A DNA stretch of 64,000 nt from Hymenobacter nivis (GCF_003149515.1 NZ_CP029145.1:2790001-2854000); one strand, 5' to 3'; positions 42,257 through 51,039 are shown, counted from the stretch's first letter. Numbers and translations: made by a program. The notes: generated by a model from the sequence alone, not told the origin.

Positions 42257-43198
42257 ATGCCCCCGCGCCATCGCCTCGCCCTTATCGACATGGGCACCAA
42301 CACGTTTCACCTGCTGATTGTGGAGCTGCCCGCCGTGCCCGGCCAGCCGCCGCACGAGCTGCTGCGTACCAAAGCCGGCGTGCGCCTGGGCGAGGGCGGT
42401 ATCAGCAAGGGCGAAATCGCGCCCGAGCCCTACGCCCGGGCCCTGCATACGCTGGCCGGCTTCAAGGAAGAAATGGAGTTGCACGGCGTGACGCAGGTGC
42501 GCGCCACGGCCACCAGCGCCGTGCGCGTGGCCCGCAACGGCCCGGCGCTGGTGCGCGAAATTGCCGACCAGTTCGGCATCGAGGTGGAAGTGATTGCCGG
42601 CGAGCGCGAGGCCGAGCTCATCTGGAAGGGCGTGCGCCAGGCCGTGCCGCTGGGGCCCCAGCGCCAGCTCATCATGGACATCGGCGGCGGCTCGGTAGAG
42701 TTCATCATCGCCAACGACCACGAGATTTTCTGGAAGCAGAGCTTCGAGATTGGGGCCCAGCGCCTGCTCGACCAGTTCTTCCCCGACCCCAGCGGCGTGT
42801 TTCCGGCCGCTGCCGTGGCCGCCGAGCAGGCGTATTTCGATACCATGCTGGGGCCCCTGGTGGCGGCCCTCAGCGAGCTGAAGCCGGTGGGACTGGTAGG
42901 AGCCTCGGGCAGCTTCGACAGCCTGGCCGACATGCAGCTGGGCCGCCTGCGCACCGAAAAAGAATTGCCGCCCCGCGTCGAGCTGGCCCTCGGCAGCTTC
43001 CAGCACAGCTACGCCCAGCTGCTGAGCCGCGACCACGCCCAGCGGCTGGCGCTGCCCGGCATCCTGCCCATGCGGGCCAACATGCTGGTGGTGGCCACCG
43101 TGCTCATCGATTGGGTGCTGGGCATCAGCGGCATCACGCACATCCAAACCTCGGCCTTCGCCCTGAAGGAAGGGCTGCTGGCCGAGATGCTTTCCTAG
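42257..43198 (+). CDS. Exopolyphosphatase / guanosine pentaphosphatase family protein (Ppx/GppA)
   Basis: 313 residues from ATG 42257. Actin-like ATPase-fold phosphate motifs are present: LALIDMGTNTFHLLIVELPA, EGGISKGEIAPEPYARALHT, ATSAVRVARNGPALVREI, and QLIMDIGGGSVEFIIANDHE. It lacks the C-terminal HD-like domains of E. coli Ppx (about 510 residues) and corresponds to the short, two-domain form. It hydrolyses the terminal phosphate of polyphosphate or pppGpp and thus influences stringent signalling. A perfect inverted pair of TTATCCACA sites lies just downstream (43310-43338). Confidence 0.92.
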   Translation: MPPRHRLALIDMGTNTFHLLIVELPAVPGQPPHELLRTKAGVRLGEGGISKGEIAPEPYARALHTLAGFKEEMELHGVTQVRATATSAVRVARNGPALVREIADQFGIEVEVIAGEREAELIWKGVRQAVPLGPQRQLIMDIGGGSVEFIIANDHEIFWKQSFEIGAQRLLDQFFPDPSGVFPAAAVAAEQAYFDTMLGPLVAALSELKPVGLVGASGSFDSLADMQLGRLRTEKELPPRVELALGSFQHSYAQLLSRDHAQRLALPGILPMRANMLVVATVLIDWVLGISGITHIQTSAFALKEGLLAEMLS

Positions 43199-43309
43199 GG
43201 CGAGGGGGTAAGAGAGCAGGTAGGTGGGAGATGGCCGTGGCCTGCATCAACTCCTACCGCAAGTACACCGGCGGGAAACAGTAGCAACAGGGCCCCCAGC
43301 CCACCCAAA

Positions 43310-43338
43310 AGTTATCCACAAACCCAATGTGGATAACT
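43310..43338. promoter_or_regulatory. Two inverted perfect DnaA-box-like 9-mers
   Basis: AGTTATCCACA (43310-43320) and TGTGGATAACT (43328-43338) are exact inverted copies; each contains the DnaA box consensus TTATCCACA. The spacer is 7 bp. A third partial site (GGATAACT) follows at 43339. Located between ppx and a terminator hairpin. Confidence 0.5.
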
Positions 43339-43350
43339 GGATAACTCCCT

Positions 43351-43397
43351 AAAAACCGGGCCCCGGCGCTGCGTAGCGCCGGGGCCCGGTCGGTTTT
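43351..43397. terminator. Strong bidirectional hairpin terminator
   Basis: ACCGGGCCCCGGCGCT (43355-43370) and AGCGCCGGGGCCCGGT (43375-43390) with flanking A and T runs. It separates the convergent ppx (+) and BlaR-like (-) genes. Confidence 0.8.
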
Positions 43398-43414
43398 CGC
43401 CCAAGGCCGCTGGC

Positions 43415-44767
43415 TTAGGGCTGCCTGTCAAACTGGACGGGCACGGTGAAAATTACGTTCACCGGGATGCCGCCTTGGCGGCCAGGCACAAAGGCGGGCA
43501 GCTTGCTGACGGCTGTCATCACGGCCGCATCGTAGGCGGGCCCCAGGCCTTTTACTATTCTGGGTTCTACCACGGCGCCGTCCTTATTCACTGCGAAGGA
43601 CACGAATATTCGGCCATCTTTTTGATCGGCCGCAGCGAGCGTTGGGTACTGAATATTTTTTTGAATGGCTTCCACAATGGCAGTATTACCGCCCCCACCG
43701 GGCAGGTGCGGCATCTCCTCTACGAACACGTAAAGCTTCGAGCCGTCCTTTAGCTGGTTAAATTGCAGTTCTGACGAAGCAATGGGCGGCGGAGGGGGCG
43801 GAGGCAGAGCTACCCCGTTGTTGGGTTGCGTATCAGCGGCCGGCTGGCAGGCTACGACCAACAGGCCCGCTACAACGGGCAGGGCCAGCCACTGCTTCCA
43901 GCGGCGCACGGGGTGAGACGACTTTAACATGGCAATGCGGGTGAGGGTGAGGGAATGGGTAAAAGAGTGCAGCAGGGACAGTGGCGCTTCGGGCAGCGTG
44001 ATGCGGCGGGTGGCCAGCCGGGCCAGCAGCGTGGCGTAAGCGGTGGGCCCGGGCCGGGGCCCCGGGGCGGTGGGGGCGGCGGTGGTTTCGGCCAGGGCGG
44101 CGCGGTCGGCCAGTAGCTCGTGGGTGAGGGCCAGGGCCCGCACCAGCGGGTAGATGAAGGGGTTGAACCAGAGCACGGCGCGCCAGCTTTCCAGCCACAG
44201 CACGTCGTAGGTGTGGCCCTGGCGCACATGGGCCGCCTCGTGGGCCAGCACCTGGGCCGCCTCGGCGGGCGCCAGGGCAGCCGTCTCGTCCCAAAAAATG
44301 GTGCGCCCGAACGAGCTGGTGGGCAGCCGGCCGCCAGTATTGGCCAGCGCGTAGCCCGGCCCGGCAGTGCGGAGCAGGCCGCGCGTGGCTCGGTGCAGCC
44401 GCGCCAGCCGCCAGACAAGGCGGCCCAGGCCCACCGCCACGCTGGCCGCGTATAGCCAGACTAGCGGCGGAACTCCCGCCCACTCGGCCCCCCAGCCGCT
44501 GGCCTGTACGTGCAGCGTGGGCAGCACGAACGACGGCCCCACGCCCGCGCCGGCCAGCCCCGGGGCCCCCGGGGCCGCGGCGCCGGCCAGCCACCCCAGC
44601 GCCGGGCGCGGCAGCAGCGGCAGCCCCGCCGCCACCAGCGGCGCCAGCAGCAGGAACGCACGGTTGTAGCCGAAGCAGCGCTCGGCGCGCAGGGCCCCGC
44701 GGTACAGGACCCAGGCGGCACTTAGCCCCAGCACGGAGCCCAGCATCCAGGTTAGCAAGTCGTTCAT
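43415..44767 (-). CDS. BlaR1/MecR1-like M56 membrane metallopeptidase with TonB-like tail
   Basis: 450 residues from ATG 44767, overlapping the upstream blaI-like stop (ATGA). N-terminal helices (LLTWMLGSVLGLSAAWVLYR, FLLLAPLVAAGLPLL) lead to the zinc-peptidase loop with HEAAH in AAQVLAHEAAHVRQGHTYDV and the later THELLADRAALAE ligand. After a further membrane segment (WLALPVVAGLLVVAC) the C-terminal region is TonB-like (VEAIQKNIQYPTLAAADQKD, FVSFAVNKDGAVVEPRIVKG, FVPGRQGGIPVNVIFTVPVQ). This design is widespread in Bacteroidota. The protein probably senses envelope stress and cleaves or inactivates the BlaI-like repressor. Confidence 0.9.
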   Translation of the reverse strand: MNDLLTWMLGSVLGLSAAWVLYRGALRAERCFGYNRAFLLLAPLVAAGLPLLPRPALGWLAGAAAPGAPGLAGAGVGPSFVLPTLHVQASGWGAEWAGVPPLVWLYAASVAVGLGRLVWRLARLHRATRGLLRTAGPGYALANTGGRLPTSSFGRTIFWDETAALAPAEAAQVLAHEAAHVRQGHTYDVLWLESWRAVLWFNPFIYPLVRALALTHELLADRAALAETTAAPTAPGPRPGPTAYATLLARLATRRITLPEAPLSLLHSFTHSLTLTRIAMLKSSHPVRRWKQWLALPVVAGLLVVACQPAADTQPNNGVALPPPPPPPIASSELQFNQLKDGSKLYVFVEEMPHLPGGGGNTAIVEAIQKNIQYPTLAAADQKDGRIFVSFAVNKDGAVVEPRIVKGLGPAYDAAVMTAVSKLPAFVPGRQGGIPVNVIFTVPVQFDRQP

Positions 44768-45195
44768 GGTTGCGGGGCGTGGGGGGTGGCGGCGGCATCG
44801 AGGGCGGCGGGCGCGTCGTCGCTGGGGCCCCCGGCCTGGGCCTGGCGGAGCAGCGCGTCGAGGGAGGCGGCGTCGAGGTTTTCCTCCTGGGCAAAAAAGG
44901 AGAGCAGCCGGCTGAACGAGCCGCCGAAGTGCCCGCCCAGCAACTTGCGCAGCGAAAAGCGGCGGTAGTCGTCCTGCCCCACCAGGGCATGGTAGCGGTG
45001 CGTGCGCCCAAAGGCCTCGTAGCCCACAAAGCCCTTTTGCTCCAGAATGCGCACGATGGTGGACACCGTAGTGACGGCCGGCGCCGGGGCCGGCAGGGCC
45101 CCTTGCACGTCCTTGACGTAGCTGGGGCCCTCGCGCCAGAGGATTTGCATCACCTGCTCCTCGGCGCGGGTAAGTTCGGGGAAGGAAGGGCTCAT
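44764..45195 (-). CDS. BlaI/MecI/CopY-family transcriptional repressor
   Basis: 143 residues from ATG 45195 (MSPSFPELTRAEEQVMQILW). The winged helix is visible: EEQVMQILWREGPSYVKDVQ, AVTTVSTIVRILEQKGFVGY, EAFGRTHRYHALVGQDDYRR. A C-terminal dimerisation part (LLGGHFGGSFSRLLSFFAQE) and an Ala-rich tail follow. It represses its own operon with the BlaR-like gene, to which it is coupled by ATGA overlap. Two matching operators lie at 45228-45263 just upstream. Confidence 0.93.
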   Translation of the reverse strand: MSPSFPELTRAEEQVMQILWREGPSYVKDVQGALPAPAPAVTTVSTIVRILEQKGFVGYEAFGRTHRYHALVGQDDYRRFSLRKLLGGHFGGSFSRLLSFFAQEENLDAASLDALLRQAQAGGPSDDAPAALDAAATPHAPQP

Positions 45196-45227
45196 GAGTG
45201 GATGCGGGAGGTGATGGAACAAATATC

Positions 45228-45263
45228 AACTAAATAATTAGTTTATCAACTAAATTGTTAGTT
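45228..45263. promoter_or_regulatory. Twin BlaI-type operators AACTAA-N4-TTAGTT
   Basis: AACTAAATAATTAGTT (45228-45243) and AACTAAATTGTTAGTT (45248-45263) are two perfect dyads 20 bp apart centre to centre, i.e. two helical turns, allowing two repressor dimers on one face. They lie 33-68 bases upstream of the blaI-like start codon. Confidence 0.75.
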
Positions 45264-45341
45264 GATTAATTTAAAACGTTGATAAATAGTGTAATAAATA
45301 TTTATACCCGCGTAAATTTTATTTTAAGGCAGTTCCCAAGT

Positions 45342-45435
45342 GGCGGTAGGGGCGGGGCTTGCCCCCGCCCGTCGCTGAACAGAATCGGTGGATTGGCGCA
45401 CTATCCGGGCGGGGGCAAGCCCCGCCCCTACCGCC
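45342..45435. repeat. Perfect 29-bp inverted repeat (GTAGGGGCGGGGCTTGCCCC type)
   Basis: GGCGGTAGGGGCGGGGCTTG, continuing CCCCCGCCC (45342-45370), is repeated exactly inverted at 45407-45435 with a 36-nt loop. The motif is itself nearly palindromic. Non-coding; a third family of intergenic palindromes in this window. Confidence 0.85.
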
Positions 45436-45534
45436 GCTGATTCCGAAGTCAGTGCGTAGAACCACCGCCAGGCCCCACCCCCGGCCCCTAACCACTCGTT
45501 CCACCGCGCGTCCGCGCTACATCCGCGCCGCTTC

Positions 45535-45542
45535 TACCTTTG
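45535..45542 (+). promoter_or_regulatory. -7 box TACCTTTG of the dehydrogenase gene
   Basis: Exact TAnnTTTG, 23 bases before the ATG at 45566. Confidence 0.5.
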
Positions 45543-45565
45543 CCCGTCCTACCAATTTCGTGCCC

Positions 45566-46639
45566 ATGCCCACCCCCACTACGTTTGCTTATAACCAGCT
45601 ATTTGCCTTCACCGAAGGCGTATTCCAGGCCATTGGCTGCCCCGAGGCCGACGCCACCCTGGCCACCGAAACCCTGCTGGCGGCCGATTTGCGGGGCGTC
45701 GATTCGCACGGCGTGGCCCGGCTGGTGGGCTACGTGCGCCTCTGGGAGGCCGGCCGCATCAACGCCGCGCCCCGCGTGGCCGTGACCTACGAAACGCCCA
45801 GCACCGCCGTGGTGGACGGCGACGGCGGCCTGGGCTTGGTGGTGGGGCCCCGGGCCATGCGCGTGGCCATCGAGAAGGCCCAACAGGTGGGCACCGGCTG
45901 GGTGTCGGTGAAGAACTCCAACCACTTCGGCATAGCAGGCTACCACGCCATGCTGCCCCTGGCCCACGGCATGATCGGGGTAGCCATGACCAACGCCTCG
46001 CCCCTGGTAGCTCCCACCTATTCTTTGGATAGACTACTGGGCACCAACCCCATTGCCGTAGCCGTGCCCGCCGGCGAGCAGCCCGATTTCGTGCTCGACA
46101 TGGCCACCACCACCGCCGCCAACGGCAAGCTCGAAATCGCGCAGCGCAAGGGCCTGCCCCTGCCCGAAGGCTGGGCCCAAACCGCCGCCGGCCTGCCCAG
46201 CACCGACGCCAACGCCGTGAAGGACGGCGGGGCCCTGCTGCCGCTGGGCGGCGCCACCGGCTCGCACAAGGGCTACGGCCTGGGCGCGGTGGTCGATATT
46301 TTCTCGGCCGTGCTCAGCGGGGCCAACTACGGGCCCTGGGTGCCGCCGTTCGTGGCGTTCCTCCAGCCCTCGGCCAACCCCGTGGGCCAGGGGCTGGGCC
46401 ACTTCTTCGGAGCCATGCGGGTCGACGCCTTCCGGCCCGCTGATGAGTTTAAAGCCCACATGGACAATTGGATAACCACCTTCCGCCAGGCCCACGCCGT
46501 GGAGGGCAAGCACGTCCTCATCCCCGGCGACCCCGAGCGCGACACCGCCGCCCACCGCCTGCTCGACGGTATTCCGCTGCTCGACGCCGTGGTGAAGGAC
46601 CTGCAGGGCGTCGGGGCCAAGTTTGGGGTGAAGCTGTAG
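45566..46639 (+). CDS. Malate/L-lactate dehydrogenase, type II (Ldh_2 family)
   Basis: 357 residues from ATG 45566. The fold is that of the LDH2/MDG2 family, not the classical Rossmann LDH: VDSHGVARLVGYVRLWEAGR, VVDGDGGLGLVVGPRAMRVA, GWVSVKNSNHFGIAGYHAML, LLGTNPIAVAVPAGEQPDFV, DMATTTAANGKLEIAQRKG and ATGSHKGYGLGAVVDIFSAV. Members oxidise malate, lactate, ureidoglycolate or sulfolactate with NAD(P). The substrate cannot be fixed. Its own -7 box is at 45535. Repeats follow downstream. Confidence 0.92.
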   Translation: MPTPTTFAYNQLFAFTEGVFQAIGCPEADATLATETLLAADLRGVDSHGVARLVGYVRLWEAGRINAAPRVAVTYETPSTAVVDGDGGLGLVVGPRAMRVAIEKAQQVGTGWVSVKNSNHFGIAGYHAMLPLAHGMIGVAMTNASPLVAPTYSLDRLLGTNPIAVAVPAGEQPDFVLDMATTTAANGKLEIAQRKGLPLPEGWAQTAAGLPSTDANAVKDGGALLPLGGATGSHKGYGLGAVVDIFSAVLSGANYGPWVPPFVAFLQPSANPVGQGLGHFFGAMRVDAFRPADEFKAHMDNWITTFRQAHAVEGKHVLIPGDPERDTAAHRLLDGIPLLDAVVKDLQGVGAKFGVKL

Positions 46640-46643
46640 GAGA

Positions 46644-46681
46644 ATTGGGGCCCCAGGAACGAGGATTGGGGCCCCAGGAAC
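46644..46681. repeat. Two tandem copies of ATTGGGGCCCCAGGAACG
   Basis: The 18-mer ATTGGGGCCCCAGGAACG occurs twice in succession (start near 46644 and 46664) just after the dehydrogenase stop codon, each containing the palindrome TGGGGCCCCA. Confidence 0.7.
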
Positions 46682-46684
46682 GGC

Positions 46685-46767
46685 GTAGAGACGCATCCTT
46701 GCGTCTCCGGTTTAAACGGCTTGCCCGAACATCGTTCAAACCGGAAACGCCAGGCTGCGCTGCTACA
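46685..46767. repeat. Palindromic REP-like element, family 1 copy C
   Basis: TAGAGACGCATCCTTGCGTC on the left; the right arm is a diverged inverted copy (AACGCCAGGCTGCGCTGCTA). The inner CCGGTTTAAACG / CGTTCAAACCGG is well preserved. Compare 7484-7563 and 41250-41342. Confidence 0.8.
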
Positions 46768-46775
46768 ACCGGGCA

Positions 46776-46815
46776 CAAAAAAAGGGCCTGCACATTATGC
46801 GCAGGCCCTTTTTTA
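46776..46815. terminator. Bidirectional intrinsic terminator
   Basis: AAAAAAAGGGCCTGC and GCAGGCCCTTTTTT form the stem, between the dehydrogenase (+) and the first L,D-transpeptidase gene (-). Confidence 0.88.
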
Positions 46816-46831
46816 GGTTAAAAACACGGCG

Positions 46832-47677
46832 TTACGATACGCGCTGAGCTTCGGCGGCCAGCGCTTGCATGGCCACGTGCTGGTTCAGGAATTTCGAGCG
46901 GTAGCCGGCGTGCGAGCGGTTGATGAAGAGGCAGGTGCCACCGTTCACAGCGTCGATGATTTGGGCGTACTGGTCCATGGGCAGGGCGGGGCAGCCGAGG
47001 CTGCGGCCCAGGCGGCCGTTCTGGCGGATGAACGCTTCACTCACGTAATCAGCGCCGTGCATCACCACCGAGCGGGTGGCGGCGTTGGTGTTGTAGCCCT
47101 CGTCGAGACCCTGGAGGCGCAGCGAGTGGCCGTGCTTGCCCTGGTACTCGCCGCCCGTCACGTAGAAGCCGAGGCTGCTCATGTTGCTGGCGTCGGTGTT
47201 GGAGAAGTTGGTGGCCTCGTTCCCGCCCGAGTTGTGGCCGTGAGCCACCAGGGTGTGGAAAATAATTTGCTGGCTGGCCAGGTTCACCACCCACAGCCGC
47301 TTCTCGGTGCTGGGCAGGTCAAAGTCCACCACCGTCAGCAGCTGCTTGCCATCGGCGAGGCGGCCGCCCTGCTTGAGGTTGAGGTAGCCGGTCATGGCTT
47401 TCTCGAACACCTCAAACTTCAGGCCCTGGGCCTGGGCCCCGAGGCCGGCGTAGGTTTCGTGTAGCTTCAGATCGAACAGCAGCGCTTTGGTGGGGGCCAC
47501 ATGGGCCGCCTGGTGCGTGCCCACGGCGGCATTGCCGGCCAGCGAGCGGCTCACCGGGCCCGCCCCCGGTGTGGCCAGGAACAGCGCGGCCAGGAAGGGC
47601 AGCACACGCCGCACGAGGCGCTTGGTACGCCGGTCGCGGCGCTGGCGCAGGACAACGCTAACATGATGCTTTTCCAT
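46832..47677 (-). CDS. Murein L,D-transpeptidase catalytic-domain protein 1
   Basis: 281 residues from ATG 47677. A positively charged N-terminus and hydrophobic segment (RRVLPFLAALFLATPGAGPV) act as signal or anchor. The catalytic region resembles the YkuD-type variant of Bacteroidota: KQLLTVVDFDLPSTEKRLWV, IFHTLVAHGHNSGGNEA, SSLGFYVTGGEYQGKHGHSL, VMHGADYVSEAFIRQNGRLG and RSLGCPALPMDQYAQII, with the HG and S-x-GCP cysteine motifs. It forms or alters 3-3 peptide bridges or links proteins to peptidoglycan. A paralogue follows at 47848-48669. Confidence 0.88.
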   Translation of the reverse strand: MEKHHVSVVLRQRRDRRTKRLVRRVLPFLAALFLATPGAGPVSRSLAGNAAVGTHQAAHVAPTKALLFDLKLHETYAGLGAQAQGLKFEVFEKAMTGYLNLKQGGRLADGKQLLTVVDFDLPSTEKRLWVVNLASQQIIFHTLVAHGHNSGGNEATNFSNTDASNMSSLGFYVTGGEYQGKHGHSLRLQGLDEGYNTNAATRSVVMHGADYVSEAFIRQNGRLGRSLGCPALPMDQYAQIIDAVNGGTCLFINRSHAGYRSKFLNQHVAMQALAAEAQRVS

Positions 47678-47847
47678 AGACTAATACAATCTGCTGAATA
47701 ACAAGGGCGAATCAGTAAGCAAAGTAGCCAATAGTGGCCAATTAACACCGAAAGCCCCGAGGCACATACGCAAAAACAGCGGCGGTGGCGCACGGCATAA
47801 CCTAAATTTTAGCCAAAATATTCCCGGTAGATTACCGCGCCGGGGCC

Positions 47848-48669
47848 CTAGCCCCAGCCGCGGGCCAAAAACCGGCGGGTGGCCACGGGTCCGTCGAGCC
47901 AGCGCGAGTGCAACCCGGGCCCGCTCAGCAGCAGCGTAGTACCGCCCTGCACCGTGCTGATAATAGCCTTGAACTGCTCGGGCGGCAGCGCCGGGCAGCC
48001 GCGGCTGTAGCCCAGGTGGCCGTGCTGGCGCACGTAGGCCGGGCTGGCGTAGTCGGCGGCGTGCAGCACCACGTAGCGGTTGTAGGCGTTGGCGTTTTCG
48101 CCCTTGTCCAGCCCCTCCAGGCGGCGCGAGTAGCCGTGGATGCCGTCGTAGCTGCCCGCCGTGCGGTAGAAGCCCAGCGAAGTGCAGGCCGACGCCTCTT
48201 GGTTGGAGAAGCGGCGGGCGCGCAGGTGACCCGAGCCTTCGCCGTGGGCCACCAGGCTGCGGTACAGTACTTTGGCGTTTTTCAGGTCGAGCACCCACAG
48301 GCGCTCCTCGGTGTTGGGCAGGTCCATGTCGGCCACGGCCAGCAGGCCGGCGCGGAAGCTAGGGTCGGTGCGGCGCAGGGTGAGGTAGCCCACGCAAGCC
48401 TGCTCCAGCACGGCCGGGCGCAGCGCGGCGGCGGCGGGCCCCAGGGCCGCGTGCAGCTGGGCAATAGCCCGGCGCAGGGTGTCGGGAACTTCGACTACGG
48501 CGGGCACGGGCGTAAGCACCAGCGAATCGGGCAGGGCCGCCGGGGGCCCCGGGGGCAGCCCCGGCGGGGGCCCCGCGGCCGTGGGCACGTCGGCGGGCCG
48601 CTGGCAGCCGGCCGCGCCCATGAGCACGGCCAGGGCCGCGCCGGTCAGCAAAGCGGGAAAGCGCATCAT
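47848..48669 (-). CDS. Murein L,D-transpeptidase catalytic-domain lipoprotein 2
   Basis: 273 residues from ATG 48669. Residues 1-22 form a lipoprotein signal (ALLTGAALAVLMGAAGCQRP). After a Pro-rich linker the catalytic domain matches the neighbour at 46832-47677: LAVADMDLPNTEERLWVLDL, VLYRSLVAHGEGSGHLRAR, TSLGFYRTAGSYDGIHGYSR, VVLHAADYASPAYVRQHGHL and YSRGCPALPPEQFKAI. HA replaces the usual HG, but the SRGCP cysteine motif is kept. The two are tandem paralogues (about 170 bp apart) that differ in anchoring: this one is predicted to be lipidated. Confidence 0.88.
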   Translation of the reverse strand: MMRFPALLTGAALAVLMGAAGCQRPADVPTAAGPPPGLPPGPPAALPDSLVLTPVPAVVEVPDTLRRAIAQLHAALGPAAAALRPAVLEQACVGYLTLRRTDPSFRAGLLAVADMDLPNTEERLWVLDLKNAKVLYRSLVAHGEGSGHLRARRFSNQEASACTSLGFYRTAGSYDGIHGYSRRLEGLDKGENANAYNRYVVLHAADYASPAYVRQHGHLGYSRGCPALPPEQFKAIISTVQGGTTLLLSGPGLHSRWLDGPVATRRFLARGWG

Positions 48670-48854
48670 GCCCCGAAACTACGCGCCCGCCGCAAGAAAA
48701 CCGACGGTGGGCGCCAGCTTTTCTTATTTTTATCCAATGCGCGGGGGTGCGGCGGCATTCGGCGGCGGGCGTGGGGCCGGGCGTTGGTGGGAACTATTGG
48801 GCGCGCAAGAGTGTGCCGCCAGGCTGTGCTGGCGCAGGCAAAACCATACCCCTA

Positions 48855-49018
48855 AAGCGGTTTTCAGATCAGTCTACCGTCCAGTCCGCTGGCTTTTCGG
48901 CTGGCGGGCCGTTTGGCTGGCATCCACCCATTCTCCCCAACGGCAAGCGGCCGGCCGGTTGAAAAAGCCAGCGGACCGGTAACGACTGGCTGGCACACTG
49001 ATCCGGAGACTGCACTCC
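48855..49018. mobile_element. MITE, IS630-related, copy 2 (decayed)
   Basis: The left end AAGCGGTTTTCAGATCAGTC and the right end, read inward, GAGTGCAGTCTCCGGATCAG resemble the ends of the MITE at 7687-7840. Inside, CCAGTCCGCTGGCTTTTCGG and GAAAAAGCCAGCGGACCGG form the same kind of second stem. A TA precedes the left end (48853-48854). No coding capacity. Confidence 0.6.
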
Positions 49019-49079
49019 GATATAAACCTCAGCCCCAGCCGGGCCGTTGAACTGGAGCGCCCGCCCGCAGCGCTGGGCG

Positions 49080-49087
49080 TATTTTTG
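49080..49087 (+). promoter_or_regulatory. -7 box TATTTTTG before the Hsp70 gene
   Basis: Exact TAnnTTTG, 77 bases before the chosen ATG at 49165 (15 bases before an alternative ATG at 49102). Confidence 0.45.
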
Positions 49088-49164
49088 GGCCCGACCGGCT
49101 GATGCCGGGCCGCATCGCTTCCTCGCTCTTATCCGTGCCGCCTCCGCTGCGGCGTTTTGCTCTT

Positions 49165-51039
49165 ATGGCCAAAGTCGCCATCAACCTCACCACCGGGGCC
49201 CTCCAACAGGAGGAAATCATCGTCGGCATCGACCTCGGCACCACCAACAGCCTGGTGGCCTACGTGCACCCCGAAACCCGCCAGCCGTTGGCCATCAACG
49301 ACCTGGGGCGGGGCAGCATCGTGCCATCGGTGGTGCACTTTCCGGCCGATGGCCACGACCCGGTGGTGGGCACCGAAGCCCAGGAATACCTGCTCACGGA
49401 CCCGCAGCGCACCATTTACTCGGTGAAGCGGCTGCTGGGCAAAAGCTACCGCGACCTGGGGCCCCACGCCGGCCAGCTCGGCTACAAGATAATTGACGAC
49501 AACGCCGAGGGCCTGGTGAAAATCCGCGTTGCCGACCGGTTTTACTCGCCCATCGAGCTGTCGGCCGACATCCTCAGGGAGCTACGGGCCCGCGCCGAGC
49601 ACGCCCTCAAAACGCCCGTCAACCGCGCCGTCATCACGGTGCCGGCGTACTTCAATGACTCGCAGCGCCAGGCCACGCGCGATGCCGGCCGCCTGGCGGG
49701 CCTGGAGGTGCTGCGCATCGTGAACGAGCCCACCGCCGCGGCCCTGGCCTACGGCATCGGCCTAAGCCCCGACGAGGAGAAAACCGTGGCCGTGTACGAC
49801 CTCGGCGGCGGCACCTTCGACGTGAGCATTTTGCGCATTCAGCAGGGCATTTTTGAGGTGCTGAGCACCAATGGCGATACGTACCTGGGCGGCGACGACT
49901 TCGACCGCGCCATTGCCGAGCACTGGCAGGCCACGGCCGGCCTGCCCGCCGCCTTCGCCACCGACCCGCCCCTCCAGCAGCAGCTGCGCCTGGCCGCCGA
50001 AATGGCCAAGCGCTACCTCAGCCAGCACGACGATTTCACGACCCAGCTCACCGACGCCGCCGGCACGGTGTTTCCCGTGGCCCTCACCAAAGCGCAGTTC
50101 AACGAGCTGGTGGGGCCCCTGGTGGCGCGCACCATCGATGCCTGCCGCCAGGCCGTGGCCGATGCCAAGCTGGACGTGGGGGCCCTGGACGCCGTGCTGC
50201 TGGTGGGCGGCTCGACGCGCGTGCCGCTGGTGTTCGACGAGGTGTCGAAATTCTTCGGCCAGCCGGCCAATAACTCGCTGAACCCCGACGAGGTGGTGGC
50301 GCTGGGCGCGGCCATCCAGGCCGATATTCTGGCTGGCAACCGGCGCGACGTGCTGCTGCTCGACGTGACGCCGCTCACGCTGGGCATCGAGACGCTGGGC
50401 GGGCTGCTCGACCCCATTATTCCGCGCAACTCGAAGATTCCGACCAAGGCCGGGCGCCAATACACTACGAGCATCGACGGGCAGGTGAACCTGAAAATCG
50501 GCGTGTACCAGGGCGAGCGCGACCTGGTGAGCCAGAACCGCAAGCTGGGCGAGTTCATCCTGACCGGTATCCCGGCCATGCCCGCCGGCCTGCCCAAGGT
50601 GGACGTGAACTTCCTGCTGAACGCCGACGGCATCCTGCAAGTGGAGGCCGTGGAGCTGCGCTCGAACACCCGCCAGCAGGTCGAAATCAAGCCCCAGTAC
50701 GGCCTCACCGACGAGCAGGTGGAGCAGATGCTGATGGACTCGCTGCTGAACGCCAAGGACGACGTGGCCGCCCGCCTCCTCATAGAGGCCCGCACCGCCG
50801 CCGAGCAGCTGCTCTACCAAGTCGAGAACTTCACCCGCAAGAACCGCGTGCACCTCACCGAAGAGGAGCTGGCCACTACCGGGGCCCAGGTGGGGCGCGT
50901 GCGCGCTGCCCTGGCCGGCACCGAGCGCGACCCCATCCTCAAGAGCATGGACGAGCTCGACGAGCTGACGCGGCCCTACGCCGAGCGGGTGATGAACATC
51001 TCCATCCAGCAGGCCATGGCGGGCAAGAAGATCGGGTAG
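49165..51039 (+). CDS. Hsp70 family chaperone (HscA-like)
   Basis: 624 residues from ATG 49165 ([20 protein letters not shown]); an in-frame ATG at 49102 would add 21 non-conserved residues. The nucleotide-binding domain has [72 protein letters not shown] and [20 protein letters not shown]. The substrate domain begins near [20 protein letters not shown]. DnaK-like features are present, but the N-terminal extension and the short lid are closer to HscA, the Fe-S cluster assembly Hsp70. No hscB, iscU or dnaJ is adjacent, so the function is open. Confidence 0.88.
   Translation: MAKVAINLTTGALQQEEIIVGIDLGTTNSLVAYVHPETRQPLAINDLGRGSIVPSVVHFPADGHDPVVGTEAQEYLLTDPQRTIYSVKRLLGKSYRDLGPHAGQLGYKIIDDNAEGLVKIRVADRFYSPIELSADILRELRARAEHALKTPVNRAVITVPAYFNDSQRQATRDAGRLAGLEVLRIVNEPTAAALAYGIGLSPDEEKTVAVYDLGGGTFDVSILRIQQGIFEVLSTNGDTYLGGDDFDRAIAEHWQATAGLPAAFATDPPLQQQLRLAAEMAKRYLSQHDDFTTQLTDAAGTVFPVALTKAQFNELVGPLVARTIDACRQAVADAKLDVGALDAVLLVGGSTRVPLVFDEVSKFFGQPANNSLNPDEVVALGAAIQADILAGNRRDVLLLDVTPLTLGIETLGGLLDPIIPRNSKIPTKAGRQYTTSIDGQVNLKIGVYQGERDLVSQNRKLGEFILTGIPAMPAGLPKVDVNFLLNADGILQVEAVELRSNTRQQVEIKPQYGLTDEQVEQMLMDSLLNAKDDVAARLLIEARTAAEQLLYQVENFTRKNRVHLTEEELATTGAQVGRVRAALAGTERDPILKSMDELDELTRPYAERVMNISIQQAMAGKKIG

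Noticed and set aside
41852..43147. The long upstream extension of the minus-strand membrane protein gene (558 codons in all)
   Set aside because: Most of it is antisense to ppx and to the zinc-ribbon gene; a GTG start two bases after the zinc-ribbon stop gives a coherent small membrane protein.
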